The notes below the pieces were generated by a model. The model ran no database searches and was not told where the DNA came from. It saw nothing but the letters and a program-made list of their open reading frames with translations. A DNA stretch of 38,339 nucleotides from NCBI GenBank assembly GCA_937868025.1, contig CALMLJ010000155.1, positions 1 through 38,339 of the forward strand. Direction: 5' to 3'. Origin of the DNA: an uncultured Acidimicrobiaceae bacterium. Lineage in GTDB: Bacteria > Actinomycetota > Acidimicrobiia > Acidimicrobiales > Microtrichaceae. This document shows, piece by piece, positions 24,849 through 32,655 of this stretch. Both the position numbers and the translations under genes were made by a program. How positions within the stretch are numbered: the stretch's first letter is position 1; each line of letters starts with the position of its first letter.

Positions 24849-25818
24849 GCTGTTCGGCGACCGTGGCGAGCACCGGCATCGTCACCAGCGCCGTGACGCT
24901 CGACCGGACGACGACGCTGGCGACGCGGTCGGCCGCAACGCCTTCGTGGTGGGCGATGGAGAACGTACTGATCGCGGCGGGCATACCGCCGAGCACCACG
25001 ACCACGGCCATCGTCGTCGACGAGATGGTGCCGATCTCGAACAGCCACACCGCCACCGCGGCGTTGACCGCAGGGGCGACGAGCATGCGGAGGACCACGT
25101 GGGTCCACACGCCGTGCTCGGCGGTACGGACGAGTTCCCAGTTCTCGACCAGGTAGAGGCCGAGGAGGAACATCGCGACCGGCGCCGTGGACGCGGCGAG
25201 CGGACCGAGCACGTCGTGGACGCCTCCGACGACGCCGTCGGGCAGCTGTCGAACCATGACCGCGGCGAACGGCGCGAGCAGCAGCGGCTGACGAAACAAC
25301 CGCGCCCAGTCGACCGACCCGTGGCCGTCACCGCTCCACCGTTGGAGCAGTACCGGCCCGACGAGCACCGCCAGCGTGACCTGCACGGCGACGAGGAGTG
25401 ACGCCGGGCCACGGGCCGGTTCGCCGAGCACGCTCACCGCGAACGGCAGTCCGAGGTACGCCGTGTTGCCGAAGAGGAGCACGATCGCAATCGATCCGCC
25501 CTGCCGGCCGGCGAGGCGTCGACCGACGGCCCAGCTGATCGCGATCAACACCAGATCCACGACGGGGATGACTGCCCAGAAGCCCCAGGTCGACGCGACC
25601 GAAGGGTCCACCTCCAAGACACCCACCGCGATCAGCGCCGGGAAGCCGAGGTGCAGGGTGTAGGTGTTGAGCGCTCCGATCGCAGCGGGAACGTCGGGCA
25701 CCTGACGCAGCCGCACCACCAGGACGCCCAAGAGCGCCGGCACGGCCAGGATGCCGAGACGACCGGCGTTCGCCAACAGGTCGGACGCCTCGATCGCCAA
25801 CATCACCGGCACCATCAT
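24835..25818 (-). CDS. Auxin efflux carrier (AEC) family transporter
   Basis: This 327-aa membrane protein has about ten hydrophobic helices. LLFGNTAYLGLPFAV, near residue 115, is the characteristic NxxxLGLP crossover motif of AEC carriers, and LGGMPAAISTFSIAHHEG near 275 is the second-repeat equivalent. AEC proteins move organic acids or related anions; the bacterial substrate is unassigned here. Two ATGs occur at the start (25818, 25815). It is divergent from the FKBP gene (65 bp) and convergent with the GH13 gene. Confidence 0.85.
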   Translation of the reverse strand: MMVPVMLAIEASDLLANAGRLGILAVPALLGVLVVRLRQVPDVPAAIGALNTYTLHLGFPALIAVGVLEVDPSVASTWGFWAVIPVVDLVLIAISWAVGRRLAGRQGGSIAIVLLFGNTAYLGLPFAVSVLGEPARGPASLLVAVQVTLAVLVGPVLLQRWSGDGHGSVDWARLFRQPLLLAPFAAVMVRQLPDGVVGGVHDVLGPLAASTAPVAMFLLGLYLVENWELVRTAEHGVWTHVVLRMLVAPAVNAAVAVWLFEIGTISSTTMAVVVVLGGMPAAISTFSIAHHEGVAADRVASVVVRSSVTALVTMPVLATVAEQLSRR

Positions 25819-25870
25819 GGTCGTTGCGGCGCCCGGCCCGGGTCGTGATCGCGCCGGTCCGGTCGCGGTC

Positions 25871-25876
25871 TATGGT
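25871..25876 (+). promoter_or_regulatory. Candidate -10 element for leaderless FKBP transcript
   Basis: TATGGT ends seven bases before the ATG at 25884, so the transcript would begin at or near the start codon. No clear -35 hexamer is visible. Confidence 0.4.
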
Positions 25877-25883
25877 CACGCCC

Positions 25884-26258
25884 ATGAGTGACACCAAGCC
25901 GACCGTGACGATCCCCGACACCGAGCCGCCCGCCGAGCTCGTGATCGACGACCTGGTGGTCGGCGACGGCGCCGAAGCCACCAAGGGTGCCAACGTCATC
26001 GTCCACTACGTCGGGGTCGCCTGGTCGAACGGCCAGCAGTTCGACGCCAGCTGGGACCGCAACGATCCGTTCGAGTTCCGCCTCGGAGCGGGTCAGGTGA
26101 TCTCGGGCTGGGACGAGGGCGTCGCCGGCATGAAGATCGGTGGTCGCCGCCAGCTCACGATCCCGCCCCACCTCGGGTACGGCGCTCAGGGCGCTGGCGG
26201 GGTGATCAAGGGCGGCGAGACCCTCGTCTTCGTCGTCGACCTGCTCAACCTCGGCTGA
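25884..26258 (+). CDS. FKBP-type peptidyl-prolyl cis-trans isomerase
   Basis: This 124-aa single-domain FKBP catalyses proline isomerisation during protein folding. It shows VIVHYVG near residue 40, FDASWDRNDPFEFRLGAGQVISGWDEG at ~53-79 in sections matching the active-site Asp, Phe and Trp, MKIGGRRQLTIPPHLGYG at ~83-100 and the closing strand LVFVVDLL. No signal peptide is present, so it is cytoplasmic. ATG 25884 has no ribosome binding site and sits just after TATGGT, suggesting a leaderless mRNA. A small GC hairpin follows the gene. Confidence 0.93.
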   Translation: MSDTKPTVTIPDTEPPAELVIDDLVVGDGAEATKGANVIVHYVGVAWSNGQQFDASWDRNDPFEFRLGAGQVISGWDEGVAGMKIGGRRQLTIPPHLGYGAQGAGGVIKGGETLVFVVDLLNLG

Positions 26259-26262
26259 TCGC

Positions 26263-26278
26263 GGCCGGTCCTCCGGCC
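26263..26278 (+). terminator. Short hairpin after the FKBP gene
   Basis: GGCCGG-TCCT-CCGGCC, a perfect 6-bp stem, starts five bases after the stop codon. It has no T-tract. Confidence 0.45.
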
Positions 26279-26332
26279 CCCTCGATCCGGGACAATCGGG
26301 TGCCATCCGTCCCGAATTCCAATATCTGTGGC

Positions 26333-26338
26333 TATCGT
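26333..26338 (+). promoter_or_regulatory. Candidate -10 element for a leaderless transcript
   Basis: TATCGT ends seven bases before the ATG at 26346. This favours 26346 as start over the GTG at 26328, which lies upstream of the predicted transcription start. Confidence 0.4.
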
Positions 26339-26345
26339 GAGCGCC

Positions 26346-27527
26346 ATGGGGCACACATCTGCGACCAACGGCGGACCGTCGCGCCTCGATGGCCACGCGC
26401 CGCCGGTGTCGGGTCCGATCGGCGGCGCCCTCACTCCGCTCTGTCTGCGCAGCCTCGTCGACTCGTACGACCACGGCCGACAGCTCTTCTCCCACCAGCT
26501 CTTCGACGGCGTGTGGCGTGAGGTCGACGATCTCTACCCCCACGAAACGCTGACGAGCAGCAGCATCGCGCTGCTCGGACTCGCCCGCTCCGGCGAGTCG
26601 GGCGACGTCCACGGCATCGATGTGCAGCGGTGTGTCGACGCCATCGGCGGTGAGGTCACCCGCACCGGCTACCGGGCGGGCATCGGCCTCGCGCTGTGGG
26701 CCAACGCCGCCGTCGACGGTGCGGCGGACGCCGCCGGCTACCTGGCCCCGCTCGGGCTCTCGATCGATTCGCTCGTCGAACAGCACGTCGCGGGGTTCAC
26801 GACCATGGAGACCGCGTGGCTCGCGAGCGGTCTGCTCCACGAGTTCGCGCGCACCGGCGACACGGCAGTTCGCGCCGCGGCGCACGCCGTCGTCGACGAG
26901 CTCCGCACCAACCGCTACGTCGGAGCGACTCGACTGATGCGTCACGCCGGTCCGGGCGCCTCAGCGCTGCATCGGGCCCGGTCCCACATCGCCAACTTCG
27001 CCGACCAGATCTACTCGGTCCAGGCGTTCGCGTTCGCCGCGATCGTGCTCGACGACGCAGCGGCGCGCGGCGTCGGGTCCGCGCTCGCCGCGCACCACGT
27101 CGAGCTGCAGGGCGACCGGGGCCAGTGGTGGTGGCACTACGACGCCCAGCGCGGCCACGTCGCACTCCGGTACGCCGTGTACTCGGTCCACCAGCACGGC
27201 ATGGCACCCATGGCGCTGGCCGCCATGGCACGAGCCGACGGCGGCGACTACTCGGCCGCGATCGCTGCGAGTCGACGGTGGATCACCGACAACGAACTCG
27301 GATCGTCGATGGTCGACGTCGAACGGTCGACCGTGTGGCGCAGCGTCGAGCGAGTCGAGCCGACGGTGATCACGAACGTGCGGGGCGGGCTCGAGGCGCT
27401 GGGCGTGGCCGACCACCGTGCCGCCGAGGTCACGCTCAACCGTGAGACGCGCCCCTACGAGTGGGCGTGGTGCCTCTACGCCGCTGCGATCGAGAACGAC
27501 CTCCCCAGGGGCACGTCCCTTGTCTGA
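26346..27527 (+). CDS. Hypothetical protein, probable alpha/alpha-toroid
   Basis: I do not recognise the family. The 393-aa product has no signal peptide and is built of repeating helix pairs. Examples are SSIALLGLARSGE, GIGLALWANAAVDG, METAWLASGLLHEFA, YSVQAFAFAAIVLDDAA and APMALAAMARADGG, spaced by about 45-70 residues. That is the pattern of an (alpha/alpha)6 barrel as in prenyltransferase-like or glycan-processing folds. A conserved-looking aromatic stretch GQWWWHYDAQRG lies near residue 260. The next gene, a WecG/TagA/CpsF transferase, starts inside its last eight bases, so the two are probably co-translated. A role in glycan synthesis or modification is inferred from this link only. Confidence 0.72.
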   Translation: MGHTSATNGGPSRLDGHAPPVSGPIGGALTPLCLRSLVDSYDHGRQLFSHQLFDGVWREVDDLYPHETLTSSSIALLGLARSGESGDVHGIDVQRCVDAIGGEVTRTGYRAGIGLALWANAAVDGAADAAGYLAPLGLSIDSLVEQHVAGFTTMETAWLASGLLHEFARTGDTAVRAAAHAVVDELRTNRYVGATRLMRHAGPGASALHRARSHIANFADQIYSVQAFAFAAIVLDDAAARGVGSALAAHHVELQGDRGQWWWHYDAQRGHVALRYAVYSVHQHGMAPMALAAMARADGGDYSAAIAASRRWITDNELGSSMVDVERSTVWRSVERVEPTVITNVRGGLEALGVADHRAAEVTLNRETRPYEWAWCLYAAAIENDLPRGTSLV

Positions 27528-28320
27528 CCCCGCCGCCGAGGTTCCGGCCGCTGCGCTGCCGTCGGCCGCTCCCGTCGACGTCTTCGACTGGCAACTCGCC
27601 GCGCTGCGGATGCCCGAGGTCGTCGCCGACCTCCGCCGGCCGGCCGATCACACCAGGCTCGTGATGACCGTCAACGTGGCGCTGATGTGGATGGCGGCGC
27701 GCGACGACCGCCTCGGCCACATCGTGCAGGACGCCGCAATCCGCGTCGCCGACGGTATGGGCGTGATCTGGACCTGGCGAGCGCTCGGCCGCCGACTGCC
27801 GGAGCGGATCGCCGGTATCGACCTCATGGTGCAGCTCATCGACGCCGCGGCGGCCGACGGCCGCTCGATCTACCTGCTCGGGGCGCAGCAGCACGTGATC
27901 GACCAGCTCCGGCACGTGCTGCTCCAACGGAATCCGTCGCTGATCATCGCCGGCTCCCGCAACGGCTACTTCACCGACCAGGAGCATCACGACGTCGTGT
28001 CCGACGTGAAGCGGTCGGGCGCCGACCTCCTCTTCATCGGGATGCCGTCACCGTTCAAGGAGGTGTTCGCCGCCGATCACCTCGACGAGTTCGGCGCCGA
28101 TCTGGTGATGGGCGTCGGTGGCAGCTTCGACGTCATCTCGGGGTTCGTGCCCCGGGCCCCGTCGATGCTGCAACGCACCGGCTTCGAATGGGCCTGGCGC
28201 CTCGCCTGCGAGCCGCGTCGCATGTGGAAACGCTACGCCGTCACCAACGCGTGGGTCGCACGACAGCTGGTCACGAGGATGGTCCGCCGGCGCCGTCGCC
28301 GGCCGGACCCGTCCTCCTGA
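27520..28320 (+). CDS. WecG/TagA/CpsF family (GT26) glycosyltransferase
   Basis: This 266-aa protein has the family pattern: TVNVALMWMAA near residue 47, VADGMGVIW with the catalytic Asp near 74, IAGIDLM near 95, a Rossmann strand IYLLGAQQ, GSRNGYFT near 145, and FIGMPSPFKE then GVGGSFDVISG near 198. The tail FEWAWRLACEPRRMWKRY matches the C-terminal appendage that anchors TagA-type enzymes to the membrane, here ending in an Arg-rich stretch. Such enzymes add the second sugar (often ManNAc-type) to a lipid-linked sugar. The start is TTG 27520, overlapping the upstream gene by eight bases. An alternative start is not obvious. Confidence 0.87.
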   Translation: MSDPAAEVPAAALPSAAPVDVFDWQLAALRMPEVVADLRRPADHTRLVMTVNVALMWMAARDDRLGHIVQDAAIRVADGMGVIWTWRALGRRLPERIAGIDLMVQLIDAAAADGRSIYLLGAQQHVIDQLRHVLLQRNPSLIIAGSRNGYFTDQEHHDVVSDVKRSGADLLFIGMPSPFKEVFAADHLDEFGADLVMGVGGSFDVISGFVPRAPSMLQRTGFEWAWRLACEPRRMWKRYAVTNAWVARQLVTRMVRRRRRRPDPSS

Positions 28321-28339
28321 CCTGTCACCGCAGACCGTC

Positions 28340-28360
28340 GGTCAGCCCGTGTAGCTGACC
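28340..28360. terminator. Perfect 7-bp hairpin between convergent genes
   Basis: GGTCAGC-CCGTGTA-GCTGACC lies 20 bases after the GT26 stop and includes the stop codon of the secreted-protein gene on the other strand. It could end both transcripts. No T-tract is present. Confidence 0.5.
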
Positions 28361-28947
28361 AACTCCGCCTGGACCCGGGTGGCCCCGGTCGCCTTGGTCG
28401 ACGTCACGCTCTCGACCTTCACGGCCGCAGTGGTCGTGGTCGTCGTCGCGGTCGCGTCGGCAACCTTCGCCGTCGTGGTGGTCGACTTCGGTGCCGTGGT
28501 CGTCGTGGTCGACTTCGGTGCCGTCGTGGTCGTGCTCGTGGTGGGAGCAGCCGTCGTGGTCGTCGACGTCGTGGTCGTCGTGGTGGGAGCGGTCACCGTG
28601 ATCGTCACCTGGCTGGTGAGTCCCTGACCGTCGCAGAAGCGGGAGATGGTGTACGTGCCCGGCGTGTCGAACACGAACGTGCCGGTCGCGCCCTTGATGA
28701 AGCCCGCACCCTTCGTCTCCTGGTGGGTGTCACCGCTCGAGGCGGACGAGATGACGTCGCCGTAGGTGGGCTCGCCCTCGCTGTCGAGGCACGGCTCGCC
28801 GAGGCTCACGTTGACGCTGCCGCCGGCAGGAATGGTCGTGTCGGACGCCGAGATCGACGGGACCGCGGCACCGGCCGACATCTGCAGACCGAGGACTGCG
28901 AGCGCACTCACCGAGACGGCTGCGGCCGTCTGTCGAAGTAGTTTCAT
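28342..28947 (-). CDS. Secreted Thr-rich protein with signal peptide
   Basis: This 201-aa protein has a clear signal peptide: MKLLRQ, a hydrophobic core to about residue 22, and a likely cut after SAGA. Residues ~28-115 form a compact domain with two cysteines (EPCLDSEG, SRFCDGQG), ending in a beta-sandwich-like strand TSQVTITVTAP. The rest is low-complexity Thr/Ala/Pro/Lys, including APKSTTTT repeats, as in wall-spanning or O-mannosylated linkers. It ends at SYTG with no LPXTG or anchor helix. ATG 28947 follows GGAGGG at seven bases, a strong site. It may have its own promoter in the 156-bp gap upstream. Function unknown. Confidence 0.75.
   Translation of the reverse strand: MKLLRQTAAAVSVSALAVLGLQMSAGAAVPSISASDTTIPAGGSVNVSLGEPCLDSEGEPTYGDVISSASSGDTHQETKGAGFIKGATGTFVFDTPGTYTISRFCDGQGLTSQVTITVTAPTTTTTTSTTTTAAPTTSTTTTAPKSTTTTTAPKSTTTTAKVADATATTTTTTAAVKVESVTSTKATGATRVQAELVSYTG
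28478..28524. repeat. Two-copy tandem repeat of 27-bp period in the Thr-rich linker
   Basis: The 20-base core GTGGTCGACTTCGGTGCCGT occurs at 28478-28497 and at 28505-28524, a 27-bp period equal to nine codons. It encodes the APKSTTTTT/APKSTTTT repeat. Confidence 0.7.
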
Positions 28948-29035
28948 GGAAATCCCTCCAGGGAAGAAGTGGCGGTCGAGGACCAACCGGCCGTGTCGCA
29001 CGGTACGGAGGCAACGTCCGCGTTACCAGTCTCTT

Positions 29036-29055
29036 GTGCCGTTTCAGGCACTTTT
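29036..29055 (+). terminator. Intrinsic-terminator-like hairpin on the plus strand
   Basis: GTGCC-GTTTCA-GGCAC followed by TTTT reads as a terminator rightward. No plus-strand gene ends nearby, so it would only block antisense transcription into the GT4 gene. It lies upstream of the secreted-protein gene, so it could instead be part of that gene's leader. Confidence 0.35.
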
Positions 29056-29074
29056 GCTCGCAGCAGCCAGCAAA

Positions 29075-29095
29075 CCTTCCGGGGGATCCGGGAGG
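29075..29095 (-). terminator. Hairpin after the GT4 glycosyltransferase gene
   Basis: CCTTCCGG and CCGGGAGG can form a stem around GGGAT on one strand (one G-U pair), and with one mismatch on the other. It starts eight bases past the stop codon at 29104. Confidence 0.4.
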
Positions 29096-29103
29096 CGTGG
29101 GAC

Positions 29104-30351
29104 TCAGTCTGCCAGGGGTGCCGGGGTGGGGCGGACCATCCCCGGGGAGGGCGACGCCGGATCGCTGAACAAGGTGACCAACCGACGGGCTTCGGTCAGG
29201 GAGTCGAAGTCGGCGCGAACAGTGGCGCGACCCACTTCACCGAGGCGCCGCCGCAGGTCGGGGTCGGCTGCGAGTTCGGCGATCGCGGCTTCGAGCGCCA
29301 CGGCGTCGCCCGGTGCGACCACCTTGCCATTGCGCCCGTCGCGGACCAGTTCCGTCACGCCACCCACGTTGGTGGCCACGACCGGCAACGTCATGGCCAT
29401 CGCCTCCATCAGCGAGACCGGGACCCCTTCGGCGAAGCTCGGCAGCACGAACACGTCGGACTCGCGGAGATGCTGTTGCACCTGCTCCTGGTTGCGGTAG
29501 CCGGCGAAGGTGACCGAGGAGGCGATGCCGAGCTCGACCGACCGACGTTCCAGTTCCGAACGTTGGGGGCCATCGCCGACGAGGGTCAGGTGCAGGTCGT
29601 TGCCGGCGGCGACGAGGGACGCGACGGCGTCGAACAGCACCACCACCCCCTTGACCGCGTCGAGCCGACCGACGAACAACAGCTGGCAGCGGCCGTCGGA
29701 CGCGGTGGCGTCGGCGACGTCGGCCTCGTCCACACCGCAGTGCACGATGCGGATCCTGGGCCAGACCTCCGAGGGGCTGAACAGGCACGCCTGGGACCGA
29801 GCGAAGTTGCTGATCGTCGCGCAGAACGCAGCGGTCTCCAGCTTGGTGCCGAGGTGCCACTCGTTGGGCTCGAAGAAGATCGCGGGGCCGTGAAGCGTGA
29901 AGCTGTAGGTCGTGCCGCTGAGCTCCGAGGCGAGCATGGCCACGGTGCAACTCGAGTCGGCGAAGTGGTTGTGGAGGTGGTCGACATCACGTTCGGCCAT
30001 CAGCTCGGCGAGGACTGCAGCCTCGACGAAGTACGCCGCCTGCTTGGCGGCGCCACGTGGGCCGAGCCGACGCGTCCTCACGGCGAGCCGAAGCGCCGCG
30101 AGGAACCGGCGTGGCGACCGGCGCAACGCCCGGGCCAGCACTCCAGCGTAGGACGACGACGGCTGCTCGAGGAGGTAGGTGGTCAGGTCGCGCTCGCTGC
30201 GCTGGCGCTCACCCACCATGTGCTCGTCACCCGGACGCCGCACGGCGAACCGTTCGACGTCCACCCCACACCGTTCCACGGCGAGGATCTCGCGTTGGAT
30301 GAACGTGTCGGTGGCCCGGGGGTACTCGCCGGTGAGGTACGCGACCTTCAC
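29104..30351 (-). CDS. Family 4 (group 1) glycosyltransferase
   Basis: This 415-aa GT-B enzyme begins VKVAYLTGEYPRATDTFIQREI, as in colanic-acid-type (WcaL/AmsK-like) transferases. The acceptor-side motif HLHNHFADSS occurs near 120 and FTLHGPAIFF near 145. The donor-side motifs are LLFVGRLDAVKG near 220 and FVLPSFAEGVPVSLMEAMAM near 300, with the conserved EGxPxxxxEAMA signature. It adds a sugar to lipid-linked glycan at the membrane face. GTG 30351 overlaps the upstream SDR stop by four bases (GTGA), so it is the third gene of a coupled operon. Confidence 0.9.
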   Translation of the reverse strand: MKVAYLTGEYPRATDTFIQREILAVERCGVDVERFAVRRPGDEHMVGERQRSERDLTTYLLEQPSSSYAGVLARALRRSPRRFLAALRLAVRTRRLGPRGAAKQAAYFVEAAVLAELMAERDVDHLHNHFADSSCTVAMLASELSGTTYSFTLHGPAIFFEPNEWHLGTKLETAAFCATISNFARSQACLFSPSEVWPRIRIVHCGVDEADVADATASDGRCQLLFVGRLDAVKGVVVLFDAVASLVAAGNDLHLTLVGDGPQRSELERRSVELGIASSVTFAGYRNQEQVQQHLRESDVFVLPSFAEGVPVSLMEAMAMTLPVVATNVGGVTELVRDGRNGKVVAPGDAVALEAAIAELAADPDLRRRLGEVGRATVRADFDSLTEARRLVTLFSDPASPSPGMVRPTPAPLAD

Positions 30352-31361
30352 GCCGAGCCGGCCCGTTCGACGACGAGGTCGGTGTCGCTCAGGCTCCGGG
30401 TGAACGCCTGAGCGAGGGTGTACTGCGGCGCCCACCCGAGCAGGCGGCGAGCGCGGTCGTTGTTGTACCGGAAGGGTTTGAACCGGCCGTCGAGCTTCTC
30501 GGGAACGACGATGCCGGGGAATTTGGCCCGACCGTCGAGGAAGCGGTTGTTGACCACCGAGATCGTGGTCGCCGCCAACTTCATCAGCGGCCAGGGCACC
30601 GGGATCGACGACGGGATCTCGGTCTGCCGTTCGAGGGCAGCGACGTACTCGGCCTGCGTGGGGAGGTCGTCGTCGACGATGTTGATCGTCTCACTGGCGA
30701 CCCCGGGCGCATCGATCGCTGCGACCATCGCGGCGACGCAGTTCTCGACGTAGGTCATCGGCAGGGTTGCCCGGCTGCCGATGCGAAGGAACAGCGGTCC
30801 GAGCTCGGCGCCCAGCAACGCGTGCCACAGGTTGTCGCGGCCGTAGATCATGCCCGGGCGGAGGATGACGACCTCGCGGCGCTCCATCTCGGCCCGGTAG
30901 AGCTGCTCTTGGAGGAGCTTGGTCTGCGCGTACTCGTCGCGCCTGGTGGGGTGGAGGTCGATCGGCGTCGTCTCGTCGATGACCGAACCCGCCTTGAGGT
31001 GCGAGTAGTCGTACACCGAGAACGTGCTCACGGCGACGAGGCGCGTGACCGGGGAGCCGTCGATCGCCGCCAACAGGTTCTCGGTGCTGAGCACCGTGCC
31101 GGCGAACTGGGTGGCGAAATCGCCGGACTTGGCCGCGGCGAGATGGATGACGACGTCGATCTCGTCGAACAGGCCGTCGAGCGAGCGGCGGTCACGAAGG
31201 TCGGCCCGGGCAAGGGTGAGGCGGGGGTGATCGGCAAGCGCTGCGAACGGAGCCTTCGAGGCCGGGCGGACGAGCGCGGTCACGTCGTGGCCTGCGTGCA
31301 GCGCCTCGGCCACGGTGTAGGCGCCGACGAACCCGGTCGAGCCGGTGACGAGGACCCTCAC
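30348..31361 (-). CDS. Extended SDR NAD-dependent epimerase/dehydratase
   Basis: This 337-aa protein has GSTGFVG at residues 7-13 for NAD(P) binding, VIHLAAAKSGD near 73, a catalytic serine region AVSTFSVYDYS, and Tyr-x3-Lys in DEYAQTK. It resembles UDP-hexose 4-epimerase/dehydratase relatives. The Asp-Glu pair of 4,6-dehydratases is absent. The start is GTG 31361, overlapping the Gfo/Idh gene stop by four bases (GTGA). It is coupled both to that dehydrogenase and to the GT4, so all three likely build and transfer one sugar. Substrate unknown. Confidence 0.82.
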   Translation of the reverse strand: MRVLVTGSTGFVGAYTVAEALHAGHDVTALVRPASKAPFAALADHPRLTLARADLRDRRSLDGLFDEIDVVIHLAAAKSGDFATQFAGTVLSTENLLAAIDGSPVTRLVAVSTFSVYDYSHLKAGSVIDETTPIDLHPTRRDEYAQTKLLQEQLYRAEMERREVVILRPGMIYGRDNLWHALLGAELGPLFLRIGSRATLPMTYVENCVAAMVAAIDAPGVASETINIVDDDLPTQAEYVAALERQTEIPSSIPVPWPLMKLAATTISVVNNRFLDGRAKFPGIVVPEKLDGRFKPFRYNNDRARRLLGWAPQYTLAQAFTRSLSDTDLVVERAGSA

Positions 31362-32473
31362 GACACCACCTCCGGCGCTGCGCCCACCGATCGACCGGCG
31401 ACCAGCCGATCGATCAGGCGGCTCGTCGCGAGCATGTCGGCGGGCGTGACCGGAAGTTCCGTCCCGGCTGCGAGCGCGGTGTAGGTCAGGGCGAGGAATC
31501 GCTCGAGACCGACGTACGGCCCCTGCTGCATGATCTTGCGCTTCAGCGAGCGGGGCCCGCCGGCGAACATCGTCGCGCCACCCACCATCATGTTGACGAT
31601 CGGCGACAGCTGTTTGCCGCCGGGACGCGGGATCACCCGCGACACACGCCCGGAGAACAGCTCGACCTGGGCGTAGCCTTCGGTGCCACGAACCGTGATC
31701 TCGAAGCAGTCGGGTGCGAGAAGCGCCGAGAACCGGATTCGGGCGTGAACCGCACCGTCGGGGCCGTCGCCCACGAGGATCGAGTCGAGGTCGTCGACCG
31801 CCACGTGGGCCACACCACCGTGGTTGCTCCAACGGCTGTCGACGGTGAGCCACTCGACGCCAGGGGTGAAGTTGTCCACCAGATACGTGAGGTGCGTGAT
31901 GAAGTCGTGGATGACGCCGGCCGGGAGTTGGTGGATCGGACTCGGAAGGTTCGGGTCGCCGAACCTTCCGTCGGGATCGTTCACGGGCAGGCCCATCCGG
32001 ACCTCGACCTCGCCGACCCGGCCAAGCACGCCGGACTCCACGAGCGAGTCGAGCTCCAGAACCTCGGGGTTGAACCGGTAGTTGTGGTTCTCGCAGATCC
32101 GCCGACCGGCATCGTCGGCGAATGCCAGGAGCCGCTCGAGGTCGGCAGCGCCCAACGTGATCGGCTTCTCGCAGATCACGTCGGCACCGGCGGCGAGGCA
32201 CAGTTCGGACAGCGCGACGTGGGTCGTCGGAGGTGTGAGCACGTGCACGACCTCGGGCCGCGCTCCGGCGAGCATCTCATCGACGGTCGCGTAGGCGGTG
32301 GTGCCGTAGGTGGCCGCCGCATGGGAGACGGCGATCGGTGACATGTCGCAGACGCCGACGAGGTCGGCACGAGGTGAGCCGGCGAGGAACCGCAGGTGCT
32401 CCTTGGAGATCCCACCGGTGCCGATCACGGCGGCACGCAGCCGCGGTCCAGTACCGCTCTCGGGTTCCACCAT
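31358..32473 (-). CDS. Gfo/Idh/MocA family oxidoreductase
   Basis: This 371-aa protein has an N-terminal Rossmann fold (AAVIGTGGISKEHLRFL), VVHVLTPPTTHVAL near 75 and the family EKP motif in VICEKPITLG near 100. The C-terminal domain has GVIHDFITHLTYLVDNF near 195, with the His/Asp of the sugar site. These enzymes oxidise or reduce sugar or nucleotide-sugar hydroxyls with NAD(P). ATG 32473 has GGAGCGAAG six bases or so upstream. A promoter is visible just before it. It is the first gene of the Gfo/Idh-SDR-GT4 operon. Confidence 0.87.
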   Translation of the reverse strand: MVEPESGTGPRLRAAVIGTGGISKEHLRFLAGSPRADLVGVCDMSPIAVSHAAATYGTTAYATVDEMLAGARPEVVHVLTPPTTHVALSELCLAAGADVICEKPITLGAADLERLLAFADDAGRRICENHNYRFNPEVLELDSLVESGVLGRVGEVEVRMGLPVNDPDGRFGDPNLPSPIHQLPAGVIHDFITHLTYLVDNFTPGVEWLTVDSRWSNHGGVAHVAVDDLDSILVGDGPDGAVHARIRFSALLAPDCFEITVRGTEGYAQVELFSGRVSRVIPRPGGKQLSPIVNMMVGGATMFAGGPRSLKRKIMQQGPYVGLERFLALTYTALAAGTELPVTPADMLATSRLIDRLVAGRSVGAAPEVVS

Positions 32474-32506
32474 CTACTTCGCTCCACTCACGTCGGGGTT
32501 GCGGTC

Positions 32507-32534
32507 ATGTTACGGAGCAACCCACCGAACGCAA
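32507..32534 (-). promoter_or_regulatory. Candidate promoter of the Gfo/Idh operon
   Basis: On the minus strand TTGCGT (32534-32529) and TAACAT (32512-32507) are 16 bases apart, giving a leader of about 27 bases with the ribosome binding site before ATG 32473. Confidence 0.5.
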
Positions 32535-32619
32535 TCACCAGTCGCGCGATCACTCCCTCGGGAGGCGCTGTCGGGGCGGCGTGTCGAGCGTCGCCGACGA
32601 GATTGGGCCGGACGCCCGG

Positions 32620-32648
32620 TTGGGAGACATCGACCCGCTCTGTACCAT
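32620..32648 (+). promoter_or_regulatory. Promoter of the second GT26 operon, probably leaderless
   Basis: TTGGGA (32620-32625) and TACCAT (32643-32648) have a 17-base spacer. The -10 ends seven bases before ATG 32656, so the mRNA should start at the start codon itself. This is the clearest leaderless promoter in the window. Confidence 0.6.
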
Positions 32649-32655
32649 CACATCG

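Noticed and set aside
28379..28627. Plus-strand frame giving a Val-rich, membrane-like 82-aa protein
   Set aside because: It is the antisense of the Thr codon repeats (ACC/ACG read as GGT/CGT and GTC/GTG frames) in the secreted protein. The opposite strand has a signal peptide and ribosome binding site.
28948..29103. Possible cyclic di-GMP (GEMM) or other riboswitch before the secreted-protein gene
   Set aside because: A GAAA-containing small stem is present, but the conserved GEMM core sequences and second helix are not seen. A covariance search would be needed.
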